Source of the DNA: VBDM01 sp964430565
Lineage (GTDB): Bacteria; Pseudomonadota; Gammaproteobacteria; Burkholderiales; SG8-39
Assembly: GCA_964430565.1 (NCBI GenBank)
Contig: CAYSFD010000055.1
Span: 1-41,485 of the forward strand
Length of the DNA: 41,485 bases
Reading direction: 5' to 3'
Both the position numbers and the translations under genes were made by a program. This document shows positions 16,612 through 24,337 of this stretch, in pieces (position 1 is the stretch's first letter; the number at the start of each line of letters is the position of its first letter). A model generated the notes under the pieces. It was given only the letters and a program-made list of their open reading frames with translations, did not search any database and was not told the origin of the DNA.

Positions 16612-16625
16612 TTGACCCAAGTCAA
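16612..16625. promoter_or_regulatory. FNR/Dnr-type box between the desaturase and lipoprotein genes
   Basis: TTGACCCAAGTCAA has perfectly complementary half-sites and fits the FNR/Dnr consensus with C/G at the fifth positions. On the minus strand a TATATT element (16589-16584) places the desaturase start near 16577, exactly 41.5 bp from the box centre. On the plus strand GATACC (16653-16658) is at a similar distance, so either or both genes may be controlled. Confidence 0.68.
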
Positions 16626-16723
16626 ATCGCGGCGCGCGGCTGTGGGTTTGTTGATACCATGGCGGAGCAGTGCAAGATTCGTAACTTTCGCACCAACCGT
16701 CATCAACTCAGGAGGAGATCGCA

Positions 16724-17341
16724 ATGAAACGCCTGTCCATTGTCACCTTGGCGCTTGTAATCGGTCTTAGCGTTTTTGGCTGCTCGCTCATGCCGGGCCA
16801 AGCCGACTCGGGCTGGACCACGCTCATCGACGGTACCACCGGCCTAGACAACTGGAACCGCATCGGCGACGCTAACTGGCGGGCGGAGGATGGTGCCATT
16901 GTGGCCGACAAGGGTAAGGGCGGCCATCTCGTCACGAAAAACTCCTACACGAACTTCCAGATCCGGGCGGAGTTCTGGGCGGACCACAATACCAACAGCG
17001 GCATCTTCATCCGCGCCTCCGATCCCAACAAGGTCGGCGCCGACAATTCCTACGAGGTGAACATCTACGACCAGCGTCCCGGGCAAGAATACGCCACCGG
17101 AGGCATCGTCAATTTCGGCAGAATACCGGTGCCGAGCAGCTACAAAGCCGGCGGCAAGTGGAACACGTTCCTGATCACGGCCAAGGACACGCACATCAAC
17201 GTCGAGTTCAACGGGATCCAGACCGTTACCATGTACGACAGCAAGTTCGCGAGCGGGCCGTTCACGCTGCAGTTCGGCAACCACGGCAAAGAGCCCGGCG
17301 GCGCCATCAAGTGGCGCAAGGTCCAGGTCAGGTCGCTATAG
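16724..17341 (+). CDS. DUF1080 (3-keto-disaccharide hydrolase fold) lipoprotein
   Basis: 205 residues. A lipoprotein signal ends at LSVFGC, followed by a jelly-roll DUF1080 domain: WTTLIDGTTGLDNWNRIGD, NFQIRAEFWADHNTNSGIFIR and FGNHGKEPGGAIKWRKVQVR. Family members are secreted glycoside-processing or sugar-binding proteins; the substrate here is unknown. A strong ribosome site (GGAGGAG, 16711-16717) precedes the ATG. The gene is divergent from the desaturase and shares its FNR-box region; it converges on the hydrolase gene with only six bases between stops. Confidence 0.88.
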   Translation: MKRLSIVTLALVIGLSVFGCSLMPGQADSGWTTLIDGTTGLDNWNRIGDANWRAEDGAIVADKGKGGHLVTKNSYTNFQIRAEFWADHNTNSGIFIRASDPNKVGADNSYEVNIYDQRPGQEYATGGIVNFGRIPVPSSYKAGGKWNTFLITAKDTHINVEFNGIQTVTMYDSKFASGPFTLQFGNHGKEPGGAIKWRKVQVRSL

Positions 17342-17347
17342 CCTGAT

Positions 17348-18202
17348 TTAACGCGGCACTTTCTCCAGGAACTCCAGCAGCCGCGCTGGAGCGGTCTGCT
17401 CTGTTTGTCCGTCGGGAAGAACGTCCCAGTACTCCGCTTTGGGCAGGCATTCTTCCAGGTACCTCGCCGCCGAGGTCGCGTGCGACGCGTCGCGGCCTGG
17501 GATGATGAGCGCGGGAATGTTTATTTTTTGCATGTCCTCCGGCTCCGCACCCGGCGAAGTGTCGCGGTCGAACAGCGTGCGATACATCTCTGTCACCAGC
17601 TGCTTGTACTCCTCGACGTCCAGCTTCGCATAGGAATCGGCAAAGGCGCGGTCGCTCCTGATGACCGACGCCCAAGGCCCGCCTCTGGGCTCGGCGTTGA
17701 AGGCCTTGCCCTCCTGCGTAACGAGCGACACGACACCCGCGAGGCCGTGCTGCTCGACGTACGCGAGATGATCTGCAAAGCGCTGGTGCGTGCTGATGCG
17801 GTATTTGGCGCCGCCCACGGGCCAGTAGAGGATCATGCTCAGCACCATTCCGGGATGGGCGACACCAAAGGCGACCACCGGGCAGCAGCCCATGCAGCCG
17901 CCCAGCAGATGCGCGCGCTCGATGTTCAGGTGATCGAGCAGTCCCTTGCCCTGCGTCACGTAGTGCGCCCAGGTGACATGCTCGACGCGGCCGCCCGATT
18001 GGCCGCACTCGCGCCGGTCGAAGATGATGCAGGTGTATTTCTTGGACAGGTGATCGAGCAGCTTGATCCTGGCGTACACGCCCTGGGTAGTCCACTTGTC
18101 CAGCGTTGCGTCGAACCCTGCGGGGGAGTACATCAGCAAAGGCAGCCCGTTGCCGATCACCTCGTAGCGGGTGCTGATGCCGTCGATGACAGCGGTAGGC
18201 AC
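17348..18202 (-). CDS. Alpha/beta hydrolase with cysteine in the nucleophile elbow
   Basis: 284 residues from the GTG at 18202. The fold is clear: YSPAGFD oxyanion region, FDRRECGQSGG, nucleophile elbow LLGGCMGCCP and acid-bearing loop IIPGRDASHATS. The elbow is G-G-C103-M-G, so cysteine replaces the usual serine, as in dienelactone hydrolases. No histidine follows near the C-terminus; the only nearby candidate is in DASHATS. The chosen GTG lies one base after the PanB-like stop with AAGGCGG upstream; an in-frame ATG at 18241 would overlap the PanB-like gene and has no ribosome site. It closes the minus-strand catabolic operon, and a C-C or ester hydrolysis step is possible but unproven. Confidence 0.82.
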   Translation of the reverse strand: MPTAVIDGISTRYEVIGNGLPLLMYSPAGFDATLDKWTTQGVYARIKLLDHLSKKYTCIIFDRRECGQSGGRVEHVTWAHYVTQGKGLLDHLNIERAHLLGGCMGCCPVVAFGVAHPGMVLSMILYWPVGGAKYRISTHQRFADHLAYVEQHGLAGVVSLVTQEGKAFNAEPRGGPWASVIRSDRAFADSYAKLDVEEYKQLVTEMYRTLFDRDTSPGAEPEDMQKINIPALIIPGRDASHATSAARYLEECLPKAEYWDVLPDGQTEQTAPARLLEFLEKVPR

Positions 18203-18203
18203 G

Positions 18204-18938
18204 TCAACCGCCTTTGATCTGCCGGCCTGAACGCACGTCATCGATCAGGGCACGGAAGGCATCGAGGCTCAGCCTCGCGGCATTGCCGTAGGTCTCGGTC
18301 TTGGCGTCGATCCACTTCGCCGCATAGCCGATGGCGGTATGCGCCAGGCGCACGCGTCCGTCGAGCCACGGCCCTCCACCCAAGCCCCCGATCACCGGAA
18401 TGGAAACCGCGCGTACGACGGCAGGACCGGCCGAAGGACCCGAATGCCTGAAGTCCAGAAGCGAGGCGCCGGCATCTTCCAATCGCTTTGCGTCCTCCAC
18501 CAGCTTGTCGACCGGAAGTTTCTCGCCATGGATCTCGGCAAAGACCGGGATGCCCGCGCGAACGATGGCCTTCACCACGCCGGGATCGCCCAGGATCTTC
18601 ACCATGTCGGCCCCTCCTTCTTTTGCAAGACTGACGGCGGCACGGACTGCGGCCTCGGTTCCCGCTCGCGTCGGACCATTGGGAATATCGCAACTGACGA
18701 GGGCGCGCTTCGCGCCGCGGCGCACGGCTTTGCAGCAGATCAGCATTTCTTCGACGGTCACTTCAACGTCGGTCGCGTGCCCCCAGAGATTCACGCCGAC
18801 GGAGTCGCCCACCGAAATAAGATCCACCCCGGCGCGGTCCGCGATCTGCGCGATCGGGTAGTCCCAGGCGACGACTCCGACGATCTTGCGTCCGTCGAGC
18901 TTCATTTTCTGAAGCGCGAGAATGGTTACCTTGTCCAC
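18204..18938 (-). CDS. PanB-like (PEP mutase/ketopantoate hydroxymethyltransferase fold) enzyme with altered active site
   Basis: 244 residues, aligned over its length with PanB. Metal ligands are kept: D45 in SVGDSVG and D84 in SCDIPNG, and a lysine in MVKILGD (K114). Other catalytic residues differ: the acidic residue two after that lysine is leucine, the histidine after PVxG is glutamate, and the catalytic glutamate of LVLEC is replaced (LLDFRHSG). True pantothenate synthesis is therefore unlikely. The start is GTG 18938. It lies 10 bases after the PdxA-like gene and one base before the hydrolase, so it probably acts in the same catabolic route on another 2-oxo acid or aldol substrate. Confidence 0.72.
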   Translation of the reverse strand: MDKVTILALQKMKLDGRKIVGVVAWDYPIAQIADRAGVDLISVGDSVGVNLWGHATDVEVTVEEMLICCKAVRRGAKRALVSCDIPNGPTRAGTEAAVRAAVSLAKEGGADMVKILGDPGVVKAIVRAGIPVFAEIHGEKLPVDKLVEDAKRLEDAGASLLDFRHSGPSAGPAVVRAVSIPVIGGLGGGPWLDGRVRLAHTAIGYAAKWIDAKTETYGNAARLSLDAFRALIDDVRSGRQIKGG

Positions 18939-18948
18939 GGTCTTTCGC

Positions 18949-19941
18949 TCACCGCGCGCCGGCGAGCCGCTCGATCGCGGCGATCATCGCGCCGGGATCG
19001 GCGCGGTTCTTGCCGGCGATGTCGAGCGCGCTGCCGTGCGCGACGGAGGAAAACAGCACCGGCGTGCCGATGGTGAGGGCCGCGGTGCCGGCGAAAGCGT
19101 GGGTCTTCGCCATGATATGGCCTTGGTCGTGGATCATGACGACGAAGGCGTCGTAGCCCTTCTTTAGGAACATGGTATCGGCGCCAAAGGGGCCCTCGGC
19201 GGTGACGCCGTTCCTTATCGCATCGGAGATCGCCGGGCCGATGATTTCCCGCTCTTCGTCGCCAAAAAGGCCGCCCTCGCCCGCGTGCGGGTTCAGTCCC
19301 GACACGGCGATGCGCGGAGACGCGATGCCCATGCGGTGCAGAGCGGAATCCGCCGAGCGGATCGCGTGCACAACGCGTTCGCGCGTGACGAGCTTGATCG
19401 CGCGGCGCAAGCTCGTATGCAGCGTCGCGTGCGCGATGCGCATTTCGGTCCCGCCCGAGTGGAAGCAGATCATCAGGAACGCGTCCTCGGGCGGGACGCC
19501 CGCGCAGCGCGCGACGAAGCCCGGATAGCCGTCGAACTCGATGCCGGCGAGCTTGATCGCGCTCTCGGTCTGCGGCGCGGCGACCACCGCGTCCACTTCG
19601 CCCGCGAGCGCCGCATCGATCGCGGCCTTCGCCGAGTCGAGCGCAGCTTCACCGTGCGGCGCGGCGATCGCGCCGATGTGCAACTCTCCCGGAGAAAACT
19701 GCTTGCGCTCTATAAGGTTGACCGCGCCGTTGCTCCAGTTCGCGTCTGCGGCGAAAGCGATGGACCGGATGTTCGGCGCAAGGCCGCAGGCGGCGGCGTG
19801 CTTCTCGAGCGCCCCCCGGTCGCCGACGAGCAGCGGCCGGCAGATCCTTCCCACGCGGGGGTCGAGCACCGCTTTCAGCGCGATCTCCGGGCCGATGCCG
19901 GCGGGGTCGCCGGTGGCGATGGCAATCCGGGGTAAATTCAC
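18949..19941 (-). CDS. pdxA: PdxA-family dehydrogenase (possible aromatic dihydrodiol or catabolic PdxA)
   Basis: 330 residues starting (GTG) with NLPRIAIATGDPAGIGPEIALKA, the classic PdxA opening. Metal-binding histidines are visible in TLHTSLRRAI, GLNPHAGEGG and MIHDQGH. PdxA oxidises 4-phosphohydroxythreonine in vitamin B6 synthesis, but the family also includes TphB, the terephthalate dihydrodiol dehydrogenase. Here it lies between a Bug binding protein and a PanB-like gene, opposite a terephthalate-dioxygenase-like pair, so a catabolic dehydrogenase role is favoured (inference). Housekeeping PdxA usually neighbours ksgA or surA, which are absent here. Confidence 0.85.
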   Translation of the reverse strand: MNLPRIAIATGDPAGIGPEIALKAVLDPRVGRICRPLLVGDRGALEKHAAACGLAPNIRSIAFAADANWSNGAVNLIERKQFSPGELHIGAIAAPHGEAALDSAKAAIDAALAGEVDAVVAAPQTESAIKLAGIEFDGYPGFVARCAGVPPEDAFLMICFHSGGTEMRIAHATLHTSLRRAIKLVTRERVVHAIRSADSALHRMGIASPRIAVSGLNPHAGEGGLFGDEEREIIGPAISDAIRNGVTAEGPFGADTMFLKKGYDAFVVMIHDQGHIMAKTHAFAGTAALTIGTPVLFSSVAHGSALDIAGKNRADPGAMIAAIERLAGAR

Positions 19942-19955
19942 GGGGCGAAATTGCC

Positions 19956-20027
19956 GTCATGCCAGCGAAAGCGGGCATCCAGGGACTTCTGGCTGCGACT
20001 CTGGATTCCCGTCTTCGCGGGAATGAC
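19956..20027. repeat. Imperfect palindromic dispersed repeat (copy 1)
   Basis: Arms GTCATGCCAGCGAAAGCGGG and CCCGTCTTCGCGGGAATGAC face each other with short internal CCAG/CTGG complements. It lies between the Bug gene and the PdxA-like gene, inside an apparent operon. Related elements are at 35148-35233 and, more distantly, 22316-22384. Confidence 0.75.
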
Positions 20028-20041
20028 AAGTGCGACCGCCA

Positions 20042-21004
20042 TCAATCCACTTTCACCTGAGCCGATTCGATCACGCTTTTCCAGCGCTCTCCGTCGCGCT
20101 TCATGAAGGCGGCCATCTCGGCCGGCGTGCCGCCGATCGGCTCGGCCGACATTGCGGCGAGCCTCTTCGCCACGTCCGGATGCCCGATCGCCTCGGAGAC
20201 GGCGGCGGAGAGCTTTTCGGCAATCGGCGAGGGTGTCCTCGGCGGGGCCACGATACCGAACCATGCGACAGAGCTGAAACCTGAAAGGATCTCCGACATC
20301 GCAGGCACGTCGGGAAGCGAGGCTAGCCGCTTCTCGGTGCATACGGCGAGCACCCTGAGCTTGCCGCTCTTTACGTGCTGCAGCGTCACGCCGAGGTTGT
20401 CGAAGATGAAGTCGATCTCGCCGCCGAGCAGGGCGGCGATAGCCGGCGCCGAGCCCTTGTAGGGAACGTGCGTGATGTTCAACCCGCCGGCCATCGATTT
20501 GAACAGCTCGGTAGTCAGATGCGAGGTCGTGCCGTTGCCCTGCGAGCCGTAGTTGAGCTTGCCCGGGTCTGCCTTGGCGAGCGCGATCAACTCCTGCACG
20601 CGGCTCGCGGCGAGATTCGGGTTAACCAGAAGCACGTTCGGGATCGCGCCCATGATGGCGACGGGCACGAACTGCGCCGGGTCGAAGGCGAGCTTGCGGT
20701 ACAGGTTCTGGTTGACGACGAGCGGCCCCGGTGCCGTTGCGAACAGCGTGTAGCCGTCGGGTTCGGCCTTGTAGGCGATTTCGGCACCGACGTTGCCGCC
20801 CGCGCCGGGGCGGTTTTCGACCAGCACCGGCTGCCCCCATTTGGCGCTGAGCTTCTCGGCGAAGATACGCGGCAGGAGATCGGCGCTGCCGCCCGCGGGG
20901 TAGGGAACGATGATGCGGATCGGCTTGGTCGGATACTCCTGTGCCTGCGCGGAGGCGGCGAGCGCGAACCCGAACGCGGCGGCGAGCAAGAATCGGCGAA
21001 TCAT
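20042..21004 (-). CDS. Bug/TctC-family periplasmic solute-binding protein
   Basis: 320 residues. A signal peptide (MIRRFLLAAAFGFALAASAQA) is followed by YPTKPIRIIVPYPAGGSADLLPR, the Bug-family opening, and NRPGAGGNVGAE, the ligand-loop motif. Such proteins bind carboxylic acids for tripartite tricarboxylate transporters; the membrane genes are not in this window. It is the first gene of a minus-strand set leading to PdxA-like, PanB-like and hydrolase genes, and is divergent from the dioxygenase. TphC of terephthalate clusters belongs to this family, so an aromatic carboxylate is a plausible ligand. Confidence 0.92.
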   Translation of the reverse strand: MIRRFLLAAAFGFALAASAQAQEYPTKPIRIIVPYPAGGSADLLPRIFAEKLSAKWGQPVLVENRPGAGGNVGAEIAYKAEPDGYTLFATAPGPLVVNQNLYRKLAFDPAQFVPVAIMGAIPNVLLVNPNLAASRVQELIALAKADPGKLNYGSQGNGTTSHLTTELFKSMAGGLNITHVPYKGSAPAIAALLGGEIDFIFDNLGVTLQHVKSGKLRVLAVCTEKRLASLPDVPAMSEILSGFSSVAWFGIVAPPRTPSPIAEKLSAAVSEAIGHPDVAKRLAAMSAEPIGGTPAEMAAFMKRDGERWKSVIESAQVKVD

Positions 21005-21078
21005 GTTTTCCCCTTAGTCTCGGCGGTATTTTACCGGTGCTAGAATCCTCCTGATCTGCTATTTTCCTCTCGGAATTC

Positions 21079-22314
21079 ATGTCCGCAATCCCCGAATCGC
21101 GGGTCTGGCCCGCTGAAGGCCTCACGCGCGTTCCCTACTGGGTGTACCAGGACGAGAGCATTTACGCGCGCGAGCAGGAGCGCATCTATCGCGGCGCGAC
21201 CTGGAATTTTCTTGGCCTGGACGCCGAGTTGCCGGATACGGGCGATTTCAAGACGACTTTCGTCGGCGAGATGCCGGTGGTGGTGACACGCGATCTGCAG
21301 GGAGCGTTGCGGTGTTTCGAGAACCGCTGCGCGCACCGCGGGGCACTCCTGTGCCTGAAGGACCGCGGCAACGCAAAAGAGATCGCTTGCGTCTATCACA
21401 ACTGGACCTACGATCTCGAAGGCAACCTCACCGGTGTCGCCTTCCGGCGCGGCATCAGGGGGCACGGCGGCATGCCCGAGGACGCAAGGCCGGAGAGTCA
21501 GGCGCCGAGGAAACTGCGCGTCGAGGTGTTTTGTGGCCTGATGTTCGCCACGCTTTCCGAGGCAACGCCTCCGATCGAGCGCTACGTCGGCCCGGAAGTC
21601 GCTGCAAGGATCCGACGCGTGATGAAGGGTCCGGTGCGCTTGCTTGGCGGCTACAGCCAGGTTCTGCCGAGCAACTGGAAACTCTACTTCGAGAATGTGA
21701 AGGACACCTACCATGCGAGCCTGTTGCATCTTTTCTTCTCGACTTTCCGCTTGAATCGTCTCGAGCAGAAAGGCGGTGTGATCGTCGGCGGGGACGGCGG
21801 CAGCCACGTGAGCTTCACCATGATGAAGACCGACCTCGCCGGCGACGAGTACGAGCGCGCCGGCATGCGTTCTGCCTCGGGCGGCTACCGGCTGGAAGCG
21901 CCCGAGATGCTCGAGTCGGTGGACGAGTTCGGCGACGGCATCACGCTTCAGATCCTGACCGTGTTTCCGGGCTTCGTCCTGCAGCAGATCATGAACTGCC
22001 TCGCAGTGCGCCAGGTACTGCCGAAGGGCGTGGGCGGCACCGAGTTGGTGTGGACCGCCTTCGGCTACGCCGGCGACGACGAGGAAATGAGCGAGCGGCG
22101 CATGAAGCAGTCAAATCTGGTGGGACCGGCGGGCTACATCTCGCTCGAGGACGGCGCCGCGACCGGGTTCGTGCAGCGCGGCGTAGCGGGTGCCTCGGCG
22201 TGGACCTCGGTCGTGGAAATGGGTGGGCGCAGCGTCGAGTCGAACGAATCGCGCGTCACTGAGACGTCGGTTCGCGGGTTGTGGCAACAGTACCGGAAAC
22301 TCATGGAACTCTGA
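21079..22314 (+). CDS. Rieske ring-hydroxylating dioxygenase alpha subunit, terephthalate-dioxygenase (TphA2)-like
   Basis: 411 residues. Rieske ligands are C84, H86, C104 and H107 (CAHRGALL, CVYHNW). The mononuclear iron site has H212 and H217 in DTYHASLLH with the bridging D209. The text recalls TphA2 closely (FENRCAHRGAL, NWKLYFENVKD, LNRLEQKGGVIV, FPGFVLQQI, GPAGYISLEDGA). The alpha subunit carries the catalytic iron and hydroxylates aromatic carboxylates with oxygen and electrons from a reductase. The beta subunit follows after a palindromic repeat. The substrate is inferred, not shown; anthranilate- or isophthalate-type substrates are alternatives. No reductase gene is adjacent. Confidence 0.9.
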   Translation: MSAIPESRVWPAEGLTRVPYWVYQDESIYAREQERIYRGATWNFLGLDAELPDTGDFKTTFVGEMPVVVTRDLQGALRCFENRCAHRGALLCLKDRGNAKEIACVYHNWTYDLEGNLTGVAFRRGIRGHGGMPEDARPESQAPRKLRVEVFCGLMFATLSEATPPIERYVGPEVAARIRRVMKGPVRLLGGYSQVLPSNWKLYFENVKDTYHASLLHLFFSTFRLNRLEQKGGVIVGGDGGSHVSFTMMKTDLAGDEYERAGMRSASGGYRLEAPEMLESVDEFGDGITLQILTVFPGFVLQQIMNCLAVRQVLPKGVGGTELVWTAFGYAGDDEEMSERRMKQSNLVGPAGYISLEDGAATGFVQRGVAGASAWTSVVEMGGRSVESNESRVTETSVRGLWQQYRKLMEL

Positions 22315-22315
22315 A

Positions 22316-22384
22316 TGTCATCCTGAGCGAAGCGAAGGATCTGGTGTAAAAGCAGATTCTTCGGGCTGCGCCCTCAGAATGACA
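22316..22384. repeat. Palindromic dispersed element between the dioxygenase subunit genes
   Basis: Ends TGTCATCCTGAG and CTCAGAATGACA are inverted repeats with one mismatch; the inner arms GCGAAGGATCT and AGATTCTTCGGGC also pair in part. Elements of this wording recur in many environmental genomes. It begins two bases after the alpha-subunit stop and ends eight bases before the beta-subunit ATG, so it would form a hairpin within the shared mRNA. Confidence 0.75.
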
Positions 22385-22392
22385 AAGCCTAG

Positions 22393-22863
22393 ATGGACAT
22401 CGAACTCCAGCTCACCGTCGAGAACCTGCTCGCGCGCTACGTCCACGCGCTCGACGACGATCGGCTGGAGGAGTGGCCCGACTTCTTCCTGGAGCAGTGC
22501 CGCTACCGCATCACCACTGCGGAGAACTTCGAGCGCAAGCTCCCGCTGCCGATCATCTACGCAGACTCGCGCGCAATGCTCAGGGACCGCGTTTCGGCGC
22601 TGCGCCACGCCAATATCTATGAGGCGCAGCGATACCGTCACGTGGTGTCCTCGACGCTCGTCGAAAGAATCGATCCGCTTACCGTGGGCGCGATCTCGAA
22701 CTTCCAGGTCGTGCGCATCATGCGCACGGGGGAGTCGGTGCTCTTTGCGAGCGGCCGCTACCTCGACCGCATCCGCGTTGACGGCAAGGACCTGCAGTTC
22801 GAAGAAAAGACCGTCGTGCTCGACAGTCGCAGCGTGGACACGCTGCTTGCAATTCCGCTCTAG
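22393..22863 (+). CDS. Ring-hydroxylating dioxygenase beta subunit, TphA3-like
   Basis: 156 residues with the cystatin-like fold of dioxygenase small subunits: LLARYVHALDDDRLEEWPDFF, CRYRITTAEN, MLRDRVSALRHANIYE, RYRHVVS and VFASGRYLDRI-type segments. It shapes and stabilises the alpha3beta3 oxygenase and has no metal site. The wording resembles TphA3. It follows the alpha gene after a 78-base spacer filled by a palindromic repeat, so the two are probably one transcript with altered relative expression or stability. Confidence 0.9.
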   Translation: MDIELQLTVENLLARYVHALDDDRLEEWPDFFLEQCRYRITTAENFERKLPLPIIYADSRAMLRDRVSALRHANIYEAQRYRHVVSSTLVERIDPLTVGAISNFQVVRIMRTGESVLFASGRYLDRIRVDGKDLQFEEKTVVLDSRSVDTLLAIPL

Positions 22864-22903
22864 CGGTAGGAAAAATTCTTTCGCGTCGCGCTGGCCGCGC
22901 CGC

Positions 22904-23650
22904 TCATGGATTTGAGCGGATCAATGAGAGAGTCCTGTCCTTTTCAGTCGGGCGCCTTTGTGCCAGATCGATGACTTTCCTCTCAGGGGCGGCCTCGATG
23001 TTCCGAGGGTGGCCCACCCACTCGACGATGGGCATGAACTCTCCGCACTCGGTGGTTGCCGCTGAAGCGTCCATCTCGAAGATTCCAACCCCCGTCTCCG
23101 CGGCCTTGATGTACACGTCCGAATCGCTGACGCGCGCGAGAAACGGCAGGCCAAGCGAAGTGAGAAACCGCTCGAGCGGCTGATATACGGGCATGGAACT
23201 GCGTACCCGGTTCGCGACGATTGCAAGCCGGATATTGCGTGTTCGGATCCGGCCCGCGAGCAGCAGGTCCCCGACGAATTTTGCCGTGGCGTGGATGTCG
23301 ATGGCCGATGGGGCTACCGGGATGATGATGCAATCAGGTTTGCAAAGCATTTCCTGCAAGAGGAGTCCCGACGCGCCGGCGGGCGCATCGATCACGAGCT
23401 GTTGCGTGTCCGCCGGCACATGCATCTCGACGCTGCGTATGCGGCCCCCTTTCTGCGGCGCGGCGTTGGCGCCGTAAATCCTCGATCCGGGCAGGGCGCG
23501 AAGCCGCAGCCAACTCATGCTCGAACCCTGCGGGTCGTAGTCCATGACGGTGGTCGGAACACCGTGCGCCGCAAAGTAACTTGCGAGGTTGGTCGCGATG
23601 GTGGTCTTTCCCGACCCCCCCTTCGAATTGATTACCAGCGTAGTGTTCAT
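22904..23650 (-). CDS. Orphan ParA/MinD-family P-loop ATPase
   Basis: 248 residues. A deviant Walker A (INSKGGSGKTTIATNLA), a switch I-like segment (DYDPQGSS) and Walker B region (QLVIDAPAG) define the ParA family. Such ATPases place DNA, chemoreceptors or other cargo. No parB, parS or minC/E partner is adjacent. ATG 23650 is preferred, with GAAGG eight bases upstream; a GTG at 23656 is in frame. The C-terminal third contains FMPIVEWVGHP and a basic tail. Cargo is unknown; the signalling island to the right is a possible but unproven link. Confidence 0.88.
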   Translation of the reverse strand: MNTTLVINSKGGSGKTTIATNLASYFAAHGVPTTVMDYDPQGSSMSWLRLRALPGSRIYGANAAPQKGGRIRSVEMHVPADTQQLVIDAPAGASGLLLQEMLCKPDCIIIPVAPSAIDIHATAKFVGDLLLAGRIRTRNIRLAIVANRVRSSMPVYQPLERFLTSLGLPFLARVSDSDVYIKAAETGVGIFEMDASAATTECGEFMPIVEWVGHPRNIEAAPERKVIDLAQRRPTEKDRTLSLIRSNP

Positions 23651-23883
23651 TTTCACGACCTTCGCCCCTTTTCCCTCTCCGAGCGACGGAGACGGAGCAA
23701 GACTATGCCACAGTCATACCTTTGCTCAGTAACTACTTCACACGGATTCAAAAAAACCGTGTTCCGGGGGGGCTCGCGGCCTGGCTTGAGCCCGTACCCC
23801 GGCTTGAACGCGGCGGGGGCGTGTTTCAGTCGCTCGAAACCCACTGTGTCGATGCACTCTCGGGCATATAGAGCCCCGATTCG

Positions 23884-24174
23884 CTAGAGGCCTCCGCCGG
23901 ATCGCTTGCAGTTGAAGATGACTTCGTAGGCCTTTTCCGCCACTTTGTCATCGAGCAGGCAGGCGATCGCCGCATTGAAATCCCGTGGCGCCTGGGCAAT
24001 CAGAAGATCCGAGACCCAGGCGTGCAAGAGCGCCTGGCGCTTCGGGTCCGGAAGCGAAAGAAGTTTTGCGAGCCGGTCGTTGATCTCGCGGTCTTCGCAG
24101 GCGACGCTTAGCATCGTGATGAAGCTCTGGATTTCGGCGACTGAACGGGGCGTGCCCTGGGCCATAGGGTCCAT
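23884..24174 (-). CDS. Hypothetical small helical protein
   Basis: 96 residues, predicted mostly helical, with no membrane segment or motif that I recognise (SFITMLSVACEDREINDRLAKLLSLPDP, FNAAIACLLDDKVAEKAYEVIF). A GAGGGA ribosome site about five bases before ATG 24174 supports translation. It lies upstream of the ParA gene on the same strand after a 233-base gap that holds no gene I can support (23651-23883), so it could be a partner. Function unknown. Confidence 0.65.
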   Translation of the reverse strand: MDPMAQGTPRSVAEIQSFITMLSVACEDREINDRLAKLLSLPDPKRQALLHAWVSDLLIAQAPRDFNAAIACLLDDKVAEKAYEVIFNCKRSGGGL

Positions 24175-24337
24175 TGTGCTCCCTCGGTCAGGCTTCTTTC
24201 AATCCGTTTGGCGACTGTCACCCTGACGAGACTGTGCCAACTATTTGGTGGTCGTCTGCAATTACCCCTTTTGAGGGTTGCAAGCGGCGGGCTAATATCC
24301 GCGTGCTGGCCTTCCGTTGGCTATCGATGCCGAAGAT

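Noticed and set aside
17348..18202. PETase or MHETase-like polyester hydrolase feeding the tph-like genes
   Set aside because: Cysteine replaces the serine nucleophile, there is no signal peptide, and the sequence does not resemble these enzymes.
23653..23844. 63-residue minus-strand frame upstream of parA
   Set aside because: No conserved pattern or ribosome site; it overlaps the parA promoter and leader region.
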